Assembly: GCA_013398055.1 (NCBI GenBank)
Contig: VZRS01008360.1
Location: 248,001 to 312,000, forward strand
Direction of reading: 5' to 3'
Origin: Ifrita kowaldi
Taxonomy: Eukaryota; Chordata; Aves; Passeriformes; Cinclosomatidae
DNA length: 64,000 bases
This document shows, in pieces, positions 14,600 to 27,900 of the stretch. Each line of letters opens with the position of its first letter. Positions within the stretch are counted from its first letter, which is position 1. The position numbers and the translations under genes are program-made. The notes under the pieces are model-generated. The model was not told the DNA's origin. It made no database searches and saw only the letters and a program-made list of their open reading frames with translations.

Positions 14600-15320
14600 T
14601 ACAGAAGGCTGGACAATCGCACCCCTCCTGCCCGGCTCCGCAACCCCCGCTGCACCAGCGCCGTGCTGGGGGCACATGTGCGCGCTACAAACACGGCCGG
14701 GAGCGCCGCGGGCCGCGGAAGATGCGCCCGGTTCCAGCGCCTGCGGCAGGTGACCCGTGCCCACCGCCCCACCACAGCCGGGCAGCGCCGCCGACCGCCC
14801 GCACACGGGGCTGGTCCTGCCCGGGCGGCATCACCCGCGGGCACGGCCCGGCCGNNNNNNNNNNNNNNNNNNNNNNNNNNNNNNNNNNNNNNNNNNNNNN
14901 NNNNNNNNNNNNNNNNNNNNNNNNNNNNNNNNNNNNNNNNNNNNNNNNNNNNNNNNNNNNNNNNNNNNNNNNNNNNNNNNNNNNNNNNNNNNNNNNNNNN
15001 NNNNNNNNNNNNNNNNNNNNNNNNNNNNNNNNNNNNNNNNNNNNNNNNNNNNNNNNNNNNNNNNNNNNNNNNNNNNNNNNNNNNNNNNNNNNNNNNCGGG
15101 CGCGCCGCAGACACGTGAAGGCGCTGCGGCGGCAGCAGCATTACATCAGCTGCGGCACCGCGGCCGGGTGCGCCCCGCAGCCCCCGCGCCCGGCCCGCCC
15201 CTCCGCCGCGGCTCGTAACAAAATAACAAGTGCCGCCGTGCTCACATGGCCCCGAGGAAGCCAGACACCGGCACGGGCGGCGGTAGGCCGGGCCATCGCT
15301 TGTCCTCGGGCTTCCTGTGT
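14600..15320 (-). promoter_or_regulatory. CpG island, candidate divergent promoter (RFX7?)
   Basis: About 480 bp of readable sequence around the gap is dense in CpG, with GC boxes, a cacgtg-type E-box near 15,112 and tcatgt/cacatg elements. In vertebrates the gene upstream of TEX9 is RFX7, transcribed in the opposite direction, so this island is the natural candidate for its promoter and first exon. I could not find the RFX7 N-terminal coding sequence in the readable flanks. It may lie in the gap or outside the window. The strand is inferred from synteny only. Confidence 0.4.
14855..15096. other. Assembly gap (242 N)
   Basis: This is a run of N in the core of a CpG island; both flanks are over 75% G+C. 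Apparent open frames crossing it are artefacts of N translation. A first exon could be hidden here. Confidence 0.99.
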
Positions 15321-15480
15321 GTCCCCTAGACATAAGTGGGGCCGGGCTGCCATTAGTCTCACTGGCCTTTACCCACAACCTTTCTGTGAGAAACGTTTTC
15401 CCAAAATTTAAACTGTGCAGCTACCACAACTGCTTTCTCTGAACTACGGGTACAAGCCATATTTCTGCTCCTCGGGATGG

Positions 15481-15502
15481 TGGCTTTTCATGTGAAAAGC
15501 CA
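15481..15502. repeat. Near-perfect 22-bp palindrome
   Basis: TGGCTTTTCA and TGAAAAGCCA form a perfect 10-bp inverted repeat with a 2-bp spacer, about 160 bp outside the CpG island at 15 kb. Confidence 0.9.
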
Positions 15503-15584
15503 AAGGAACTGCACAGCCTGGCATAGTGGACAGGTAAATACCTAAATTCAGGGACTATGATACAAGCTGACCATTATTAAAGTA

Positions 15585-15655
15585 ATTATTACGAGTTGGA
15601 CTCGATGACCCATGCAGGTCCCTTCCACCTTTGGATATTCCATGGTTATTGTTTC
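15585..15655 (+). mobile_element. CR1 LINE 3'-terminal fragment (short)
   Basis: The run gttggactcgatgacc, caggtcccttccacct, then gatattccatgg corresponds to the last 60-70 bases of CR1, which normally end in ttggactagatgatc ... ggtcccttccaac ... attctatg. It is severely 5' truncated and lies just distal to the CpG island at 15 kb. Confidence 0.75.
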
Positions 15656-18600
15656 TCTTCCCACTAGGGTTATGGTAACAAAGACTGCTCAAGCTGCCCC
15701 CCCGTTGCCCCTCTTTTCCCAGCCACTGAAATTCTGGTCTGTTCCCACTGGAATTCATAACTTGGACACTCAACCCACTTGGCAGGGACATGGACATGCA
15801 GGTACCCCACTCTGAAACAAGGATGGAGTGACTCCCCAGCCTGTGCAGATCACAGAAAATGTGGGCTTAAAGGTGACTAATAATATAAATATACGCATTT
15901 AGAGACACAGCATTGCTAAATTTAGGAGATGAGTATTTTGTCATCAACCAAAGCAAAGGCCTTTCAAAAATAAACATTTGCTTACGTCTCCACTGCTCCA
16001 AAATCAGAACATTAATGGCTATGACAATGATGATCTTACCCTTACAAAACCTCTCATCAGAACCAAAAGAACTAAGCTCTCTCATTCCTGCCTCTTATTA
16101 AAAACATTTTTAATGTAAATTGAAAATTCTGAAGGTCATCCAAAAAATAAGGAAGAAAAAAAATACAAGTAAAAATTGTAATCAGAAGTAAACAGAAAAG
16201 TAATCAATTTTAAATCCCTAACTGCTAGGCTTTTTGCAAGAAAACTGCATCAGTATGCAGGTAAACTGGCACAGGAAGACAAGGGTGAATGTCCGTGGTG
16301 ATATTTTCTAGTTTTGTGGCAATTTCCACTTAAAAGCAACTGTATCAACACAGCCAAGGTTGCTTCTGTTGATATCTTTTGTTGGATGCTGTCACATCTG
16401 CCTGGTCAGAACTTAACCCACAGGGATCCAAGCCATAAAATCATTCTGGCCAATGCCTATCTATTAGCCCCAGATTGAAACTGATGGTCCTACACCTCAG
16501 AATAAAGTTTGACAGATGTTCATCATGTTTGTAGGATCACAGACTATTACAATAAATTGTAAAAAATACACATCATTTCAGTGTTGCTTTCAGTCTAAAC
16601 CAGCAGCTTGAAGACAAGTTTATTATTTAGTTCCTCATGAATTTAGTTCTCAGACATGTCCTTGTAATCATGTTTATTTACAGCTGTATGGGCATCATAT
16701 GACAAAAAGGAAATTAACGAGTCACTTCTCTTCTGCAAAATCTGCAATGCCATGCCAGGCTAGCACCCAAGGGCCATCGGTGCCACCCTGAAATCACACC
16801 AGGCGTTTTAGGGGAGAACGGGATTAAACTGGCACAGAGATTAAACAAGTGAGCCAAACTCCCAGGTTGCATTTCTATGGTCAAAATGGTCCATGGGCTT
16901 CAATAGCGATGTTTATGCTCCCATATCTCACCATCAATCAACTGTTCTATAAAAAAAAACCTCCTTTTTTTTCTGTGCCTTTTGGTGCGAAGCCTTTCAA
17001 CTGTAAGCCTGTTATTGCTGGGTTTGAGCATCAGGCCCAAAATAAGATTCCACAAAGGCCCTAAATGAGATCGAGGTCCTATTTTGTGTAAAGAAGAGAT
17101 TTCTTTCTCAGGCCTAGCAATAAAGAATTCAACATTTTTTCACAGTGTGATACTTGGAAGAAATGGGGCTGTGTTGTGTATAAGTACAGCAGAGAAGCTC
17201 ACACTGCTTTCCATGAGCCTTTTCCTGTTAAGAGTAATTCTCCCTCAGTGCTTTCCTGGTGTTGGCACAGGTTTGTTACACACCTGTTTCCACACTGAGC
17301 AGGGAGTCTTGCCCTTTACACAGCAGTGGGCTCATAAATGGGGGCCATTCTGGCTGCCTCCCACACAACCAGCTCAACTTGCCTCGTGTTTGGTACAGTC
17401 CCTGCACCTGTGCAAAATGGGCAAAAATGGTGGTAACTCATACACAGTTTATGTGGCCGTGTGTAACGGCAGCAAAGAACAAATAGATCCAGAATTACTG
17501 TGGCAACAAAGAGCTCATGCTGACAGAGTTAACTTGAAGATACTGAAGGGAATTATTTAACAGCTATGAGATAAACAGCTATGAGATGGACTGACTGGAC
17601 ATCTACAGGGATTATCCACCAAGGACTACTATAACCATCTGCTGGAGTTCTTGTACCTAATGGCTCTGAAAACCTTCATTTGATGCAGAGATTTAGCTTG
17701 TGGTCAGCACTGTATAAGAAACACACCAAAAGGAACCAAGAGAGTTTATTTTAAGTCCCATTACTGTAAAGAAAGACGTGTGAAAGTTTAAGCATGTCAG
17801 AAATCAGACTAGTGTTGGCAGGACCAGGATCTTTCCTGTTCTTTCCCATTTTCCAAATATCTGCCCTTATTGAAGAGCACAGCAGCTGAACTGTGAGTAG
17901 GTAGGGGCTTCCTCTCTCCTTCTGCAGACAGATTTTACTTGTCTAGAAACTGTTGGTGCTGTACTAGCGCTAAAAATTCCTGTCTTTTCTAACTCAAAAG
18001 CACTGGAAGTCTCCTGTGCCGGACAGACATATTCATTCAAGGATGATCTTCAAAAGAAAATGAAAGAGCCGTTTTGGAGAAAGAAAGAGATGGCTGTCTG
18101 CACAAGGACAATCTCCACTGTGCAGTCCTGTGACAGGTGAGAGCCAACTCCATTTTGCCAGGTTAATTCCAAAAGCTCTGTTTGTTTTCCCTCCATATCT
18201 GGAGCTTGGGATCTAACACAAGCCCTCTCTGTGAGGAAAAGTTGTGCTTAAGTACTGTCTAAGCGATTTCCCAGGATTTTCTCTACTGTACTTTAGCATG
18301 GCTTTGTTTCGTTTTTTTCCATTATGAATTGTGTCTGACAGTTGGGGAATACAGCGTCTCTCACTTTCAGGGAGGAATGCCTTGCTGCCCTTTCTCCAGC
18401 TCGCAGCCAGCACAGAGGGGAAGGCGCTTTTCCCGCTCTCCTGTCAATAGAGAGGGATCTGCCGCCTCTTGTCTAGCACAGAGCCAGGGACCTGCATGCT
18501 CAGAGGCTAACCTGAGGTATGAACCAGATAAATTATGAAATCTCACTATCTTTATCCTCAAGACAAACATGAAGCACATTCTGTGAGGATAATTGACTTT

Positions 18601-18864
18601 AAAGGCTTGCTAAAAAAAGACACTTTCCAAAAGCTTTAAACGCCAGTTCAATGAACTCCATTTTGATGCCTTTTTGCAACTCTCCTTCCCTAGGGATCTG
18701 TCTCTGTGTATCCTGAGCTATGCCCAAGACATTTCGCTCTGGTTCTGTTTGTTTTGTTATCTCCATTCATGTGTAGTATCTGTAAAATCAAAGTGCAATA
18801 ACTAGGAGTTCACCTAACAAATTTTAATGAAAACTCTAGCGTTTATGGTTTCAATAATTAAAAG

Positions 18865-18883
18865 AAAAAAAAAAAAAAAAAAA
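18865..18883 (+). repeat. Poly-A tract (19 bp)
   Basis: An uninterrupted A homopolymer. Shorter A or T tracts occur at 20,048-20,063, 12,354-12,364 and 40,041-40,054. None is preceded by a recognisable processed gene. Confidence 0.9.
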
Positions 18884-21800
18884 GCCAGTTTGCCTGGCTT
18901 CAAACTCACGTCATCCCAGCTGACAGCAGAAGCTGGTCTGTGTTCAAACCAAGCAGTGAAAAGAGGGCTACTTTGATTACAATGAAAGCCTGCTTGACCA
19001 GAAATTTTCAGCTTTGCTGAGTCTTGCAGCGTCTGTTTGGAGTGGGAAGGAGCATTGTGTGGTGCACAGTATGGCCACTTGGCAAACAACAGGAAATGTT
19101 AAAAACGTGCCAGGGAAGTTTGAGGTAGGCCCCGTGATCATGAGTCCTTCTCCAGCAAAGGGAGAGCATTGACCACCCCTCTGCCTAGTGATGGAAATGG
19201 GCTTCAGAGCTCTGCAGGGCAACTTTAGGGCACTAGTGAAAGGGATATGAGCCATTCCTCTGTGCGGATGTGGACAATCACGAGGCGCCAGACAGCAAGG
19301 CCCAGGCTCCCAGCCTGGCTATGGCTTGCCATGGCTGGTCAGATGAGGGTGTGGCATTTTGCTGGGATAAGACAGAGATCACTTTCATTCCATAAATTAT
19401 GATGACCAGATTAAATTCCCAAGGTCTATCCATGTTCTTTGGTGATACAGATAGTTTGAAACTTCATTTCTGGAGACTGTCTTCTCTGTACAGTACAATA
19501 AATATTTGTGTAATGTCAAATGGGCTCAGCTGCCAAGCTGTTAAAAATGGAGTGTCGTGTTCCTAGAAACTGCATTCTTGTCTTCAAGCTGGAAGTCAAT
19601 AAGGTAGAAAAAGGCACCAACTACTACAGCCTAAGAAAACTACATCACAGAGGACAGTGGGTCAGGAAAGTGGGGATTCAGACTGTCCTGTACAAGACTG
19701 TTAAGTAGAAAGGACAGGCTGTCACAGAAAGAAATACCAAACTTTGGTACTTGGCTGAATGAGGTTTCAAACATTTTTTTTTCCTTTTTTGGGGTTGTTG
19801 AATGTTAATGCTCTGCAGGTAGAAGTTCAGGGAAAAATATTTTCAGTCAGACCTCTATGTAGATGCCTGATCTTGTCAGTTGTTTCTTGTGCTGACCCAG
19901 AGACTCAGTTCTGGGGAGATTTTGACTGAATAATGGCCAAGGAGGGAGAAATATATGCAAGTGACGTGTAACAAAGCAACCAACACTTCAGTCTTCCTGG
20001 GATTTCTTTCCTTTTGAGATCCACTAGTAAACTGGAAAGGTACAAGCAAAAAAAAAAAAAAAATCCGACATTGCCTACCTGCAGAATGGCTGGAGTGCAA
20101 GGAAGGGGTCAGCTACAGTTCACATGGGCCTTGTCACCTGCACAAAATCAGCACCCAAATTAGCCTGACACAGTAAAGCAGTGGCTCCAGGTATCTGATG
20201 GCAGGAAATGGGAGAGCACCAAATCCCCAAACACAGAGCCATGTAGCATGGGAACCATGAATTTTAGCTACACTGGTTCAATATTTGAATCCCCAGATAA
20301 ACTATGGATGTCTTCAATCTTACTGATGCCTGAAGGATTCCTGGAAGATTTCCAAGTCATACAGCCTCCTGAGAAACTTGTTTGCATTTTCTCCTGTATG
20401 CAAATTGCCAAGGCAGCAATCCTGCAATACTCAAGTGCTTGCGATTATGGCATTGCCCTTTGATTCCCCATCCTGAGAGCAGGCTGCATCTTGAAAGATC
20501 AAACCCAGCCTGAGGACATATTAAGGATATTTGTTCTGAGAGAAGTTGTTCCCCAGAAATGGGTGAAAGGAAAATGCTCCCTGCACATTGTGACTATAGA
20601 GCAGACAGGTAAACCCACACCACAGTAAAGCCTTCCATTCGGACCTCCTCCTTTCAGCTCTCTCCCTGACAAGACAGTGGAGTGCCCTGTCAAAGATCAA
20701 AGCAATCACATCTCTTCACTACTGGTTTATGCCCATCTCGTTTTAACACTTCAGTTCCTCTTGGTCAAAACTCCAGTCCTTCCCCTGCTCATCTTCTGGC
20801 TGACAGCTCCACCACTTCTGAGCACCACTTCAGGACCCTCTTTTCCACAAAGACTTTTGCCCCAGGGGCTGCTTCATGGACTCTTCATAACTTTTCTGTC
20901 AGCAGCGCCTGCTCTCCAGCCTCGGTGGCTGCTGAAGGCATCAGGGCTGTGCCTGGGAGCGGTGCTATCAGTGCCTCGTCAGGACGCAGCAGGAAACGTC
21001 TGGCCTCCGCTCCACGACCATCTGCTAAAACCAGGCCTCCTCTGGCGGGAGTCCAACACAAAGTAAACAGAGTTTCACAGCCAGATTTCAAACAGCAAAA
21101 TAACTGAGAAATATGGCTCGCTGCTTCTGGTTTTTGAATTCAAAACACTGAAGTCCCTAGAAGCAAAAATCCTTTATGGATCCTAAGACCTCCTATTTGC
21201 CAAATGGATCTATTGCAGCTAACGCTACGGAGAAAGTGCAGTGATGTAGCAATTTTAGTTAATTACACCTAATTAGTTCAATTTATGCATTTGGTAATTT
21301 TTAACATGATTTCTTTCTCAAGATCATGGAGAATAATAAATTTGTTAAACTGCAGATTTCAGCTTGAAATATTTGTATGGGTAACAGTATAGAGAGAAGA
21401 ATTCTGAATCTTGCTACTGTACAATATTTCTCATGTTATAGGAGAGAGAGAAGGACTCAATGAAGTGTGAAAGATTTTTTAAAAGAACAGATTGCCATGT
21501 CTTTTAAAATAGGTCAAGTTTTTGGCCTAGTTTCCTTTAGAGCATCCCTTAAAGCAATGGGGTGGAATATCCATGATAGTGCCATTGCTTTTTTTGTTTT
21601 TAGCCATGTCTGTGTGTGGCTCTAGTTGTAACACAGAAATGTTCCAGTGTAAAACTCTGATGGCAAAGACCATGTGTCTCCAGGAGTATTTGTGAACAAG
21701 TTACACTGTACAAAAAAATCTCAGCAGTGGCTGCATTTCATCCTTATGTGTAATGTTATTCTGAAACAAGTGACTGAGAAAAAACAAACTATTAAATAAG

Positions 21801-21906
21801 GTCATGGCCAGTGAAGCCAAAACCTGCAGACACAAATCCTGTCAAGCCTAATCTATTAACTCTCCAATTTTCAGGAGGGTTTGCACTGTTGTTTGCTTTC
21901 CATCTT

Positions 21907-21941
21907 TAAATTGATTAAATCAATTGATTAACTTGATTTAA
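21907..21941. repeat. AT-rich nested palindromes with homeodomain-like cores
   Basis: The stretch contains TTGATTAAATCAA (inverted repeat with 1-bp spacer), the exact palindrome AATCAATTGATT, and flanking ttaaa/atttaa. It has several TGATTA/TAATCA cores in 35 bp, as in dimeric homeodomain (PBX/HNF1-like) sites. Confidence 0.6.
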
Positions 21942-24900
21942 GTAGAAAGGAGAACTGTAATAATGACAGGCAGACTGAAGATACACAAGATAGCATTTGT
22001 AAGAACAAACCAAGGCCACCTATGTTGAATGGAGATAAAATACAACAGTCAGCTGTCAAAACAAAAAGAATCTGTATGTGTACATTTAAATTCTGAAAAA
22101 GGATGTTGAAGATATTTAAAGAGGGAGGAAATTCTGCAAGCAATATTAATTAATATAGAATAAATACCATCTGTCTTCTTTGTACAGAGCAGTCTGGTGC
22201 GTATTTTTATGGCTGCATCTTTGCTCTATGAACACAACAGGTATAATACACATGTATTTATTATGTTACATAGACTTAATTATTCCACATAATACACACA
22301 CCAGTAATTGCAGTTGACCTTAGTGCAGCTATATGGAGTGAGGCAGGACATGAGGAGGATTTCCTCCACCACAGAGGCCTGGAAAAACGTCAGGTACAAA
22401 TCAAGAGTGGTTGTGTTTGGAGACTACAAGGACAGGACTTGTCAGTTTACCTGCTCTCCGCTGAGGCTGAGATGGGTGCTCAGCACATCCCTACTAAGAT
22501 GCAGGTTGCTCTCCCCACTAAGCTGATCCATAAGGGATAGTGCCCTTCATGCACAGCCACTTAGAATGTACCTTGTTGTGGTGAAACTCTGGATTGACCT
22601 ATTGCACAGCCAATAGTAAACATCAGTTGTTTTACAGTGTTGTACAGTAATAAACACACTGAAGAGCTTGTCAATGCACACTTTGGGAAAGAAGTACAGT
22701 CTGGAACAACAGGGCCTGTGCACACACTTGGAATACAAATTTTTTTCAGGCTGTATACTTCATTATGAAAACTGTTTGTGATTCCAGTTAAGCTGTGAGT
22801 GAAGGCAATGCAAAGGCTTCCCTGGTATTCATCTCATTACAGCGTGGAAAGATAAATCAGCCTTTAACAATGGAGACGGTTTTAAGAATACCTTTCTTTT
22901 AATGATTATCATTATTTTGCACTGAGATTTGCAGTTGTAACCACCATCATGAGTGGAACCTTTGTTTTGTACCTGATCCTACTCTACATCCTTTGCTGAG
23001 CAACCAGTGTGAGCTGTTACACACAAGCCTTTGTGTGCATAGTTTGTGACATAAAAAGGCTCAAGAAGGAGAAAGAGGAACTTTCTCTTAGCAGAATATC
23101 ACAAAATGCAGGAAGAGTCATCTAGAGAGCTCCTAAGGATTCTGACTTGTGAACAGCTCTTTTTCACATACTACTCCCACTACTTCCTGCAAGACAAGAA
23201 TATTACACACACAGGTTTGGTCTGAGTTTTCACACTGGCAGCTCCTTCCAATGTTGTTCATATATCAAAATCACTTTCACTTCATAAGAAAGTATAAATT
23301 CTTCCAAGAATAATTCTAAGAATATTATTTTTGTCTGCTACACTTCAAATGATTGACAAAGATGCTGGGCAGATTTGTGATGCGTTTGATATGGAGCAGG
23401 AAAATGTTAGTGGCTCTGCAATGATTGCACTTCCAATAGCTGGCAGAGATTTATCTTGAAAAGAATCTCACTCTAAAGTTTTCCTCAGCATGAATATGTG
23501 ACTGCAGAATTACTCAGTAAGGAGTGGTGGACTAAATCTCATTAATTTATAATCTGAATCAAGGTGGGAAAAAGTCATATTATCTATTTGCATGAATTTA
23601 TAAGCTTCACACAAAGTTTTGCTCACCAGCATAGAGCTCAGTGGAGCAGAGACATTATATTCTCTTATCAGGGTGAAATACAAGAAATGAAAGATGGTTT
23701 ATTTAGGATACTGTACAAAGGTCCAGATTCTTAATGCCTTCATCTGCTCTCATAAAGCACTGTGGGGTCCTGATGTCAGCAGCACATTCAGATTCCAGGT
23801 GCAAAGCAGAAGCTGTGAGTGGAATGCCTGTTCTGTGGAACATGCAGAATAATTACACTGCATGCTGAAGTGAGGGAACTGGCTCAGCTCTCTGAAGGAT
23901 GGGACTTTATTCTGTTGGGCTAAAGCAATCTTCTGTGGGGTTGGAGCCAAGAACGTTGAAAAGAAAATGTTGTTCATAATCCATCTGGCTGACATCTTAC
24001 ACTTATCCTATCTAAGCACTAGATGTAGCTCAGAGCCAAAATTAGGCTATCGAGAGAGGTACCAGTGAGATGAGGATGAAGCCAGAAAGCTGCTGAGAGA
24101 AGCCGGTCCCTGGGCAGATAACAACATGTGAACAGGGTGACAGGAAAAGGCTGGGGAGCAGCTCCCATGTCAGATGAGCACGGCAGTGAATGAGTCAGCA
24201 GTGGTGGTTATGGTCTTCTCAGTACCCGTGATCTTAACTTGTGTTTGGGTTGGATGCTCAACCCAGCAAGAAACCCAGTATCAAATCAGTTTAGATAAGA
24301 GAATGGCATCCTTTATCAAGATGCTTTATCAATGTCTTAATTAGTTGAACAGTTCTGTATCACTACTCTTACAAATCAATACCACATACAGCCAAGAAAC
24401 AGCTGTTCCCACACTATCAGGTTTCTAACATTGCCCTAAGAATTCAAAAGAAAAAAAGGTATAAATTTCAATACAAGAAGCACTTCATGTCCTCTGCTGT
24501 TTTTAAGTGAACCTAAGGGATGACTCATGTATTTAAATACCTTTTTAAGAAATATGTGTGAAATTATGGAAATTTACATTAAAAGCTGCCACTTTACAAC
24601 TTATATGATTTAGGGGTAGGAGGAAAGTGTGGAGCTTATAATTAATAAAATACTGGACTTTACTGTTTGGGATGGTGCTCAGGGTTCTTCAGCATTTCTA
24701 ATTTGAACAATTTCTAGTGGAGTGGCTCAGTTTACAAACCAGTACACTTTGCAGCTGGATCTTTTGTACCAACATGCAAAGAGTAAAATAAATAAATTGG
24801 TAGGTCACCTTCCTAACTTGATCTTCCTGACACAAATAATTTTCTTTCCTTCATGAAGCAAGGAACAAATCCCTTTCAGCATTAAGAAGAAAGGACGTAG

Positions 24901-27900
24901 GGGCAGCTTTCCCTCTGCTCACTTGCTGTAACTTTGAGAATGAATTGATCACATTTTGTTCATAAAAATTTCCCATGTTGGGGCATTTCTCTGTTCGCTT
25001 CTTTTCTTAGTTTTTCCCCTTTCAGTTTTTCAAAAGTCCTTTCCTCAAATTCTAGCAGAACCCAAGCTCAAAAATTTCAACCGCTGTCTTAGAATATTGC
25101 TATTACACAATATTGTAAGGGCCAATTAGCCAAGTGTGACATCAGCCCAGGAGTAAGGCTTGTCTGAGATACAGGCTGTGTTCTGGCCCCATGCAGGAGG
25201 TAGCAGAAATACTGTTTAGTCCTTTTATTAACTTAGCAGGCACCCAACTTAGAGCTGTGCCTGTTCAGGCGTCTAAAAACAGTTTGCACTGACCGTGCCC
25301 TCTGGCTTCCTGGCAGGGCTACTCCCATACCAGTAACTTGATATATTCACTCATGGTCACCATAACACCAGCCAAGCACATGGAAAGAAGAGCATCTTTA
25401 GAAAATACTTCAAGGGGTTAAAAAAACCAGCAGGTCTCAGCTACCAAAGCCATGTCTGGGATTCTTCCCTCTGCAACACAGAGAGAGGGCTCGGTACCTT
25501 CTGGCTGTTTGCTACTTGAAGAGGAAAAGAATGATTGTGCAGATGGCAAGTTTGTGCACAGAAAATCTGTTTTCAGAATGGCAGCAACTGACTAGTTTGA
25601 GTTGCTTTATTCCTCCAGCACCAAGGTGAGGGATGGGGCAGAAAGGTATCAGATCTGCTAATGGCACACAGTTTGATTAACTAAATGTTACAGGCCCAGA
25701 TTCTGCCCTCACTGCCGGTGCAACTTAGAGGAGGTCATGCAGCTGCACAGCCATGTTAGAGGACAAACACTGTGATGGCACAGTTACAGAGCTTTATTAC
25801 TAGTAATTTAACTGTCAAAAAGGAAACAATATACTGCATAAATGCCTGGTAGGTGGTTAGAAAAGATTATGTTTTTAACCTTATTCACAGTTAATCTCAA
25901 ATTACAGATGCAGATATAGAACACACTGGTGTTACTTTTAAACATTGCAAACCTGCATCTCTGTAAGAGAGTGCGGTTTTTTCCTGATTTTGTGTTCATT
26001 TTGAGGGATTTCTTGAATAGAAGTTTCAACAATCACAGCACACAGTTGTCTGTTGCAAAAAAATACTATTCTGCTTTTCAGCAATTTCCTCTCTTTCTGA
26101 AAGCATAGACAAATTAATGAAGGATAATCATAGCTTAGTCATAAAAACAATCTGTCAATATTTACATGGCGCTCTTTCATTTCTTGGTCTTTCTTTGCTG
26201 GTTTGATACTTCAGCTAAGCCCAGCACACATCACCAAGCCCTGGATCTAATAACTTGGGAAGATGGTATTTTGAGATGCATTTGCATCAGCAAGAGAAAA
26301 TCCAAAGGGAGTGAGGAAAAGTGTCCCCAGCATGATTCAAAATAATTGCTGAATGAGAGGTCAGGATATAATAGGATGAAAACAAATGCAAAGGAAAATA
26401 AAGCAGGCAGCCAGAATCCAACCGGTGAGTCTGGTGAGTCGAGCTGCTGTGTGCAGCAATGAGAAGGCCTGTGGGTGCACTCTCAACTTCCTCAGACACT
26501 GACTGCAAAACTTTAAATTCATCTATACTTCTTTTCAAAAAAGATGCAGCAAATACATAGCTATGTCAGGTCCACTTTAAACTCTTCTGCTCATCTGGGG
26601 TTTTGATATCACTCTTTAGGGGCCTAAAGAAATTCTCCCGAGAAAGAAAAGAATTGGACCTTGAAAACTCCCAGCTACAACAGCTGGTGCCACAGGCACT
26701 GTCTGGAAGAAGAGCAGTTTAAGAGCTATCAGATGGCTTTTCCATCTCGCTGGCATTACAGCTTCATAGTTCTGAGTTATTAGGGATCAAACACAGATAT
26801 TGATAGCTATTTGAGCATAAATATGGCTTCTCAGACCAGAAGTGGGGGCTTTTAGGAGCAGGCCCACTGCTTTAGCAGGGCACTGAAGTGAGGCGAGTGA
26901 ACGCTCAGACTCTTTTTCGTGGCAAGTACGTGAGCGCTGCTGCTGAAACCCAGCTGCTGTAGTATTGCAAAGAATAACTCAGAGCAAGTATGAAACCAAA
27001 AGTACTGCCACACAGACACAGCGTATTTCTTTCAGAAGGTTTTTACCCAGAAGTATGATTGTCAGCTATAAAAGTCTTTCTCATTCATGCTTTTTGGTTT
27101 TGGTTGGGGTTTTTTTTCCATCATTCTTGCAAACCTGCTGCTTGGAGACTAAGTAAATAAATTTTATACGTGGAGCAGCTTTATCACAACTGATTAAATG
27201 AACATCCTCTTTCTTTCTTCACATTGAAAATACCTCCAAAGATTTTTACAGTTACTGGGGCTGGCAATAATGCACAGTCAGAGAAGGCTCCTGGAACACA
27301 GCATGATGGGGGTGCTTTCAGGGGCAGCATACCTGAATTCACTTACCAAACTGGTGTCTGAATCCTCCAGTTCACGGAACAAAAATATGATGCACAGCTT
27401 CCCAGATCCCATAAATGGTTCCAAATAGTTTGTTTTCCAAATATTTCCAAGTGGTTTGCTTATTTTGAATTTCTGAGACACTTACGGATGACACAATCTT
27501 AACATCAAATTATTGCCAAGTGTGCACAAGCCTCTTCCCAGAAGATCTGGCCCGGGGGTGAATAATGTACTTGGTGCATTTGCAACACAATTACAAGGCA
27601 GAGCACAGAGCATGCATTGCCCTGCTCTGCAGTTTGCCTCAATTCAGACACTCAACTTGAGCTACTCGGGTAGAAGCAGCAGCTTTACAATTTTTCCCAC
27701 AGTACACTTCCCTCCTAAAAATCTCCCACACAAGCATTCTTACTCCTGCAGCCCCACCAATGCTAGTGCCTGTGGGAGGGCTGGCATTTTTGGTACACAA
27801 ACATTTGCACCCTCTCTACAGCGTCTGCTCTGCTCCCTTGAATTCGTTTGCACTTAATCAGAGCAAAGTATGACAAAGGGTGGGTGGTCTGCTGTGAAAG

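Noticed and set aside
1..14850. Search for RFX7 coding exons on the minus strand
   Set aside because: No match to the conserved N-terminal helix or the DNA-binding domain was seen. Any RFX7 DNA here would be intronic.
14599..15411. Long open frames on both strands around 15 kb (up to 259 codons)
   Set aside because: They span the N gap and GC-rich CpG-island DNA, where stops are rare in all frames. No similarity to RFX7 or any family was seen in the readable parts.
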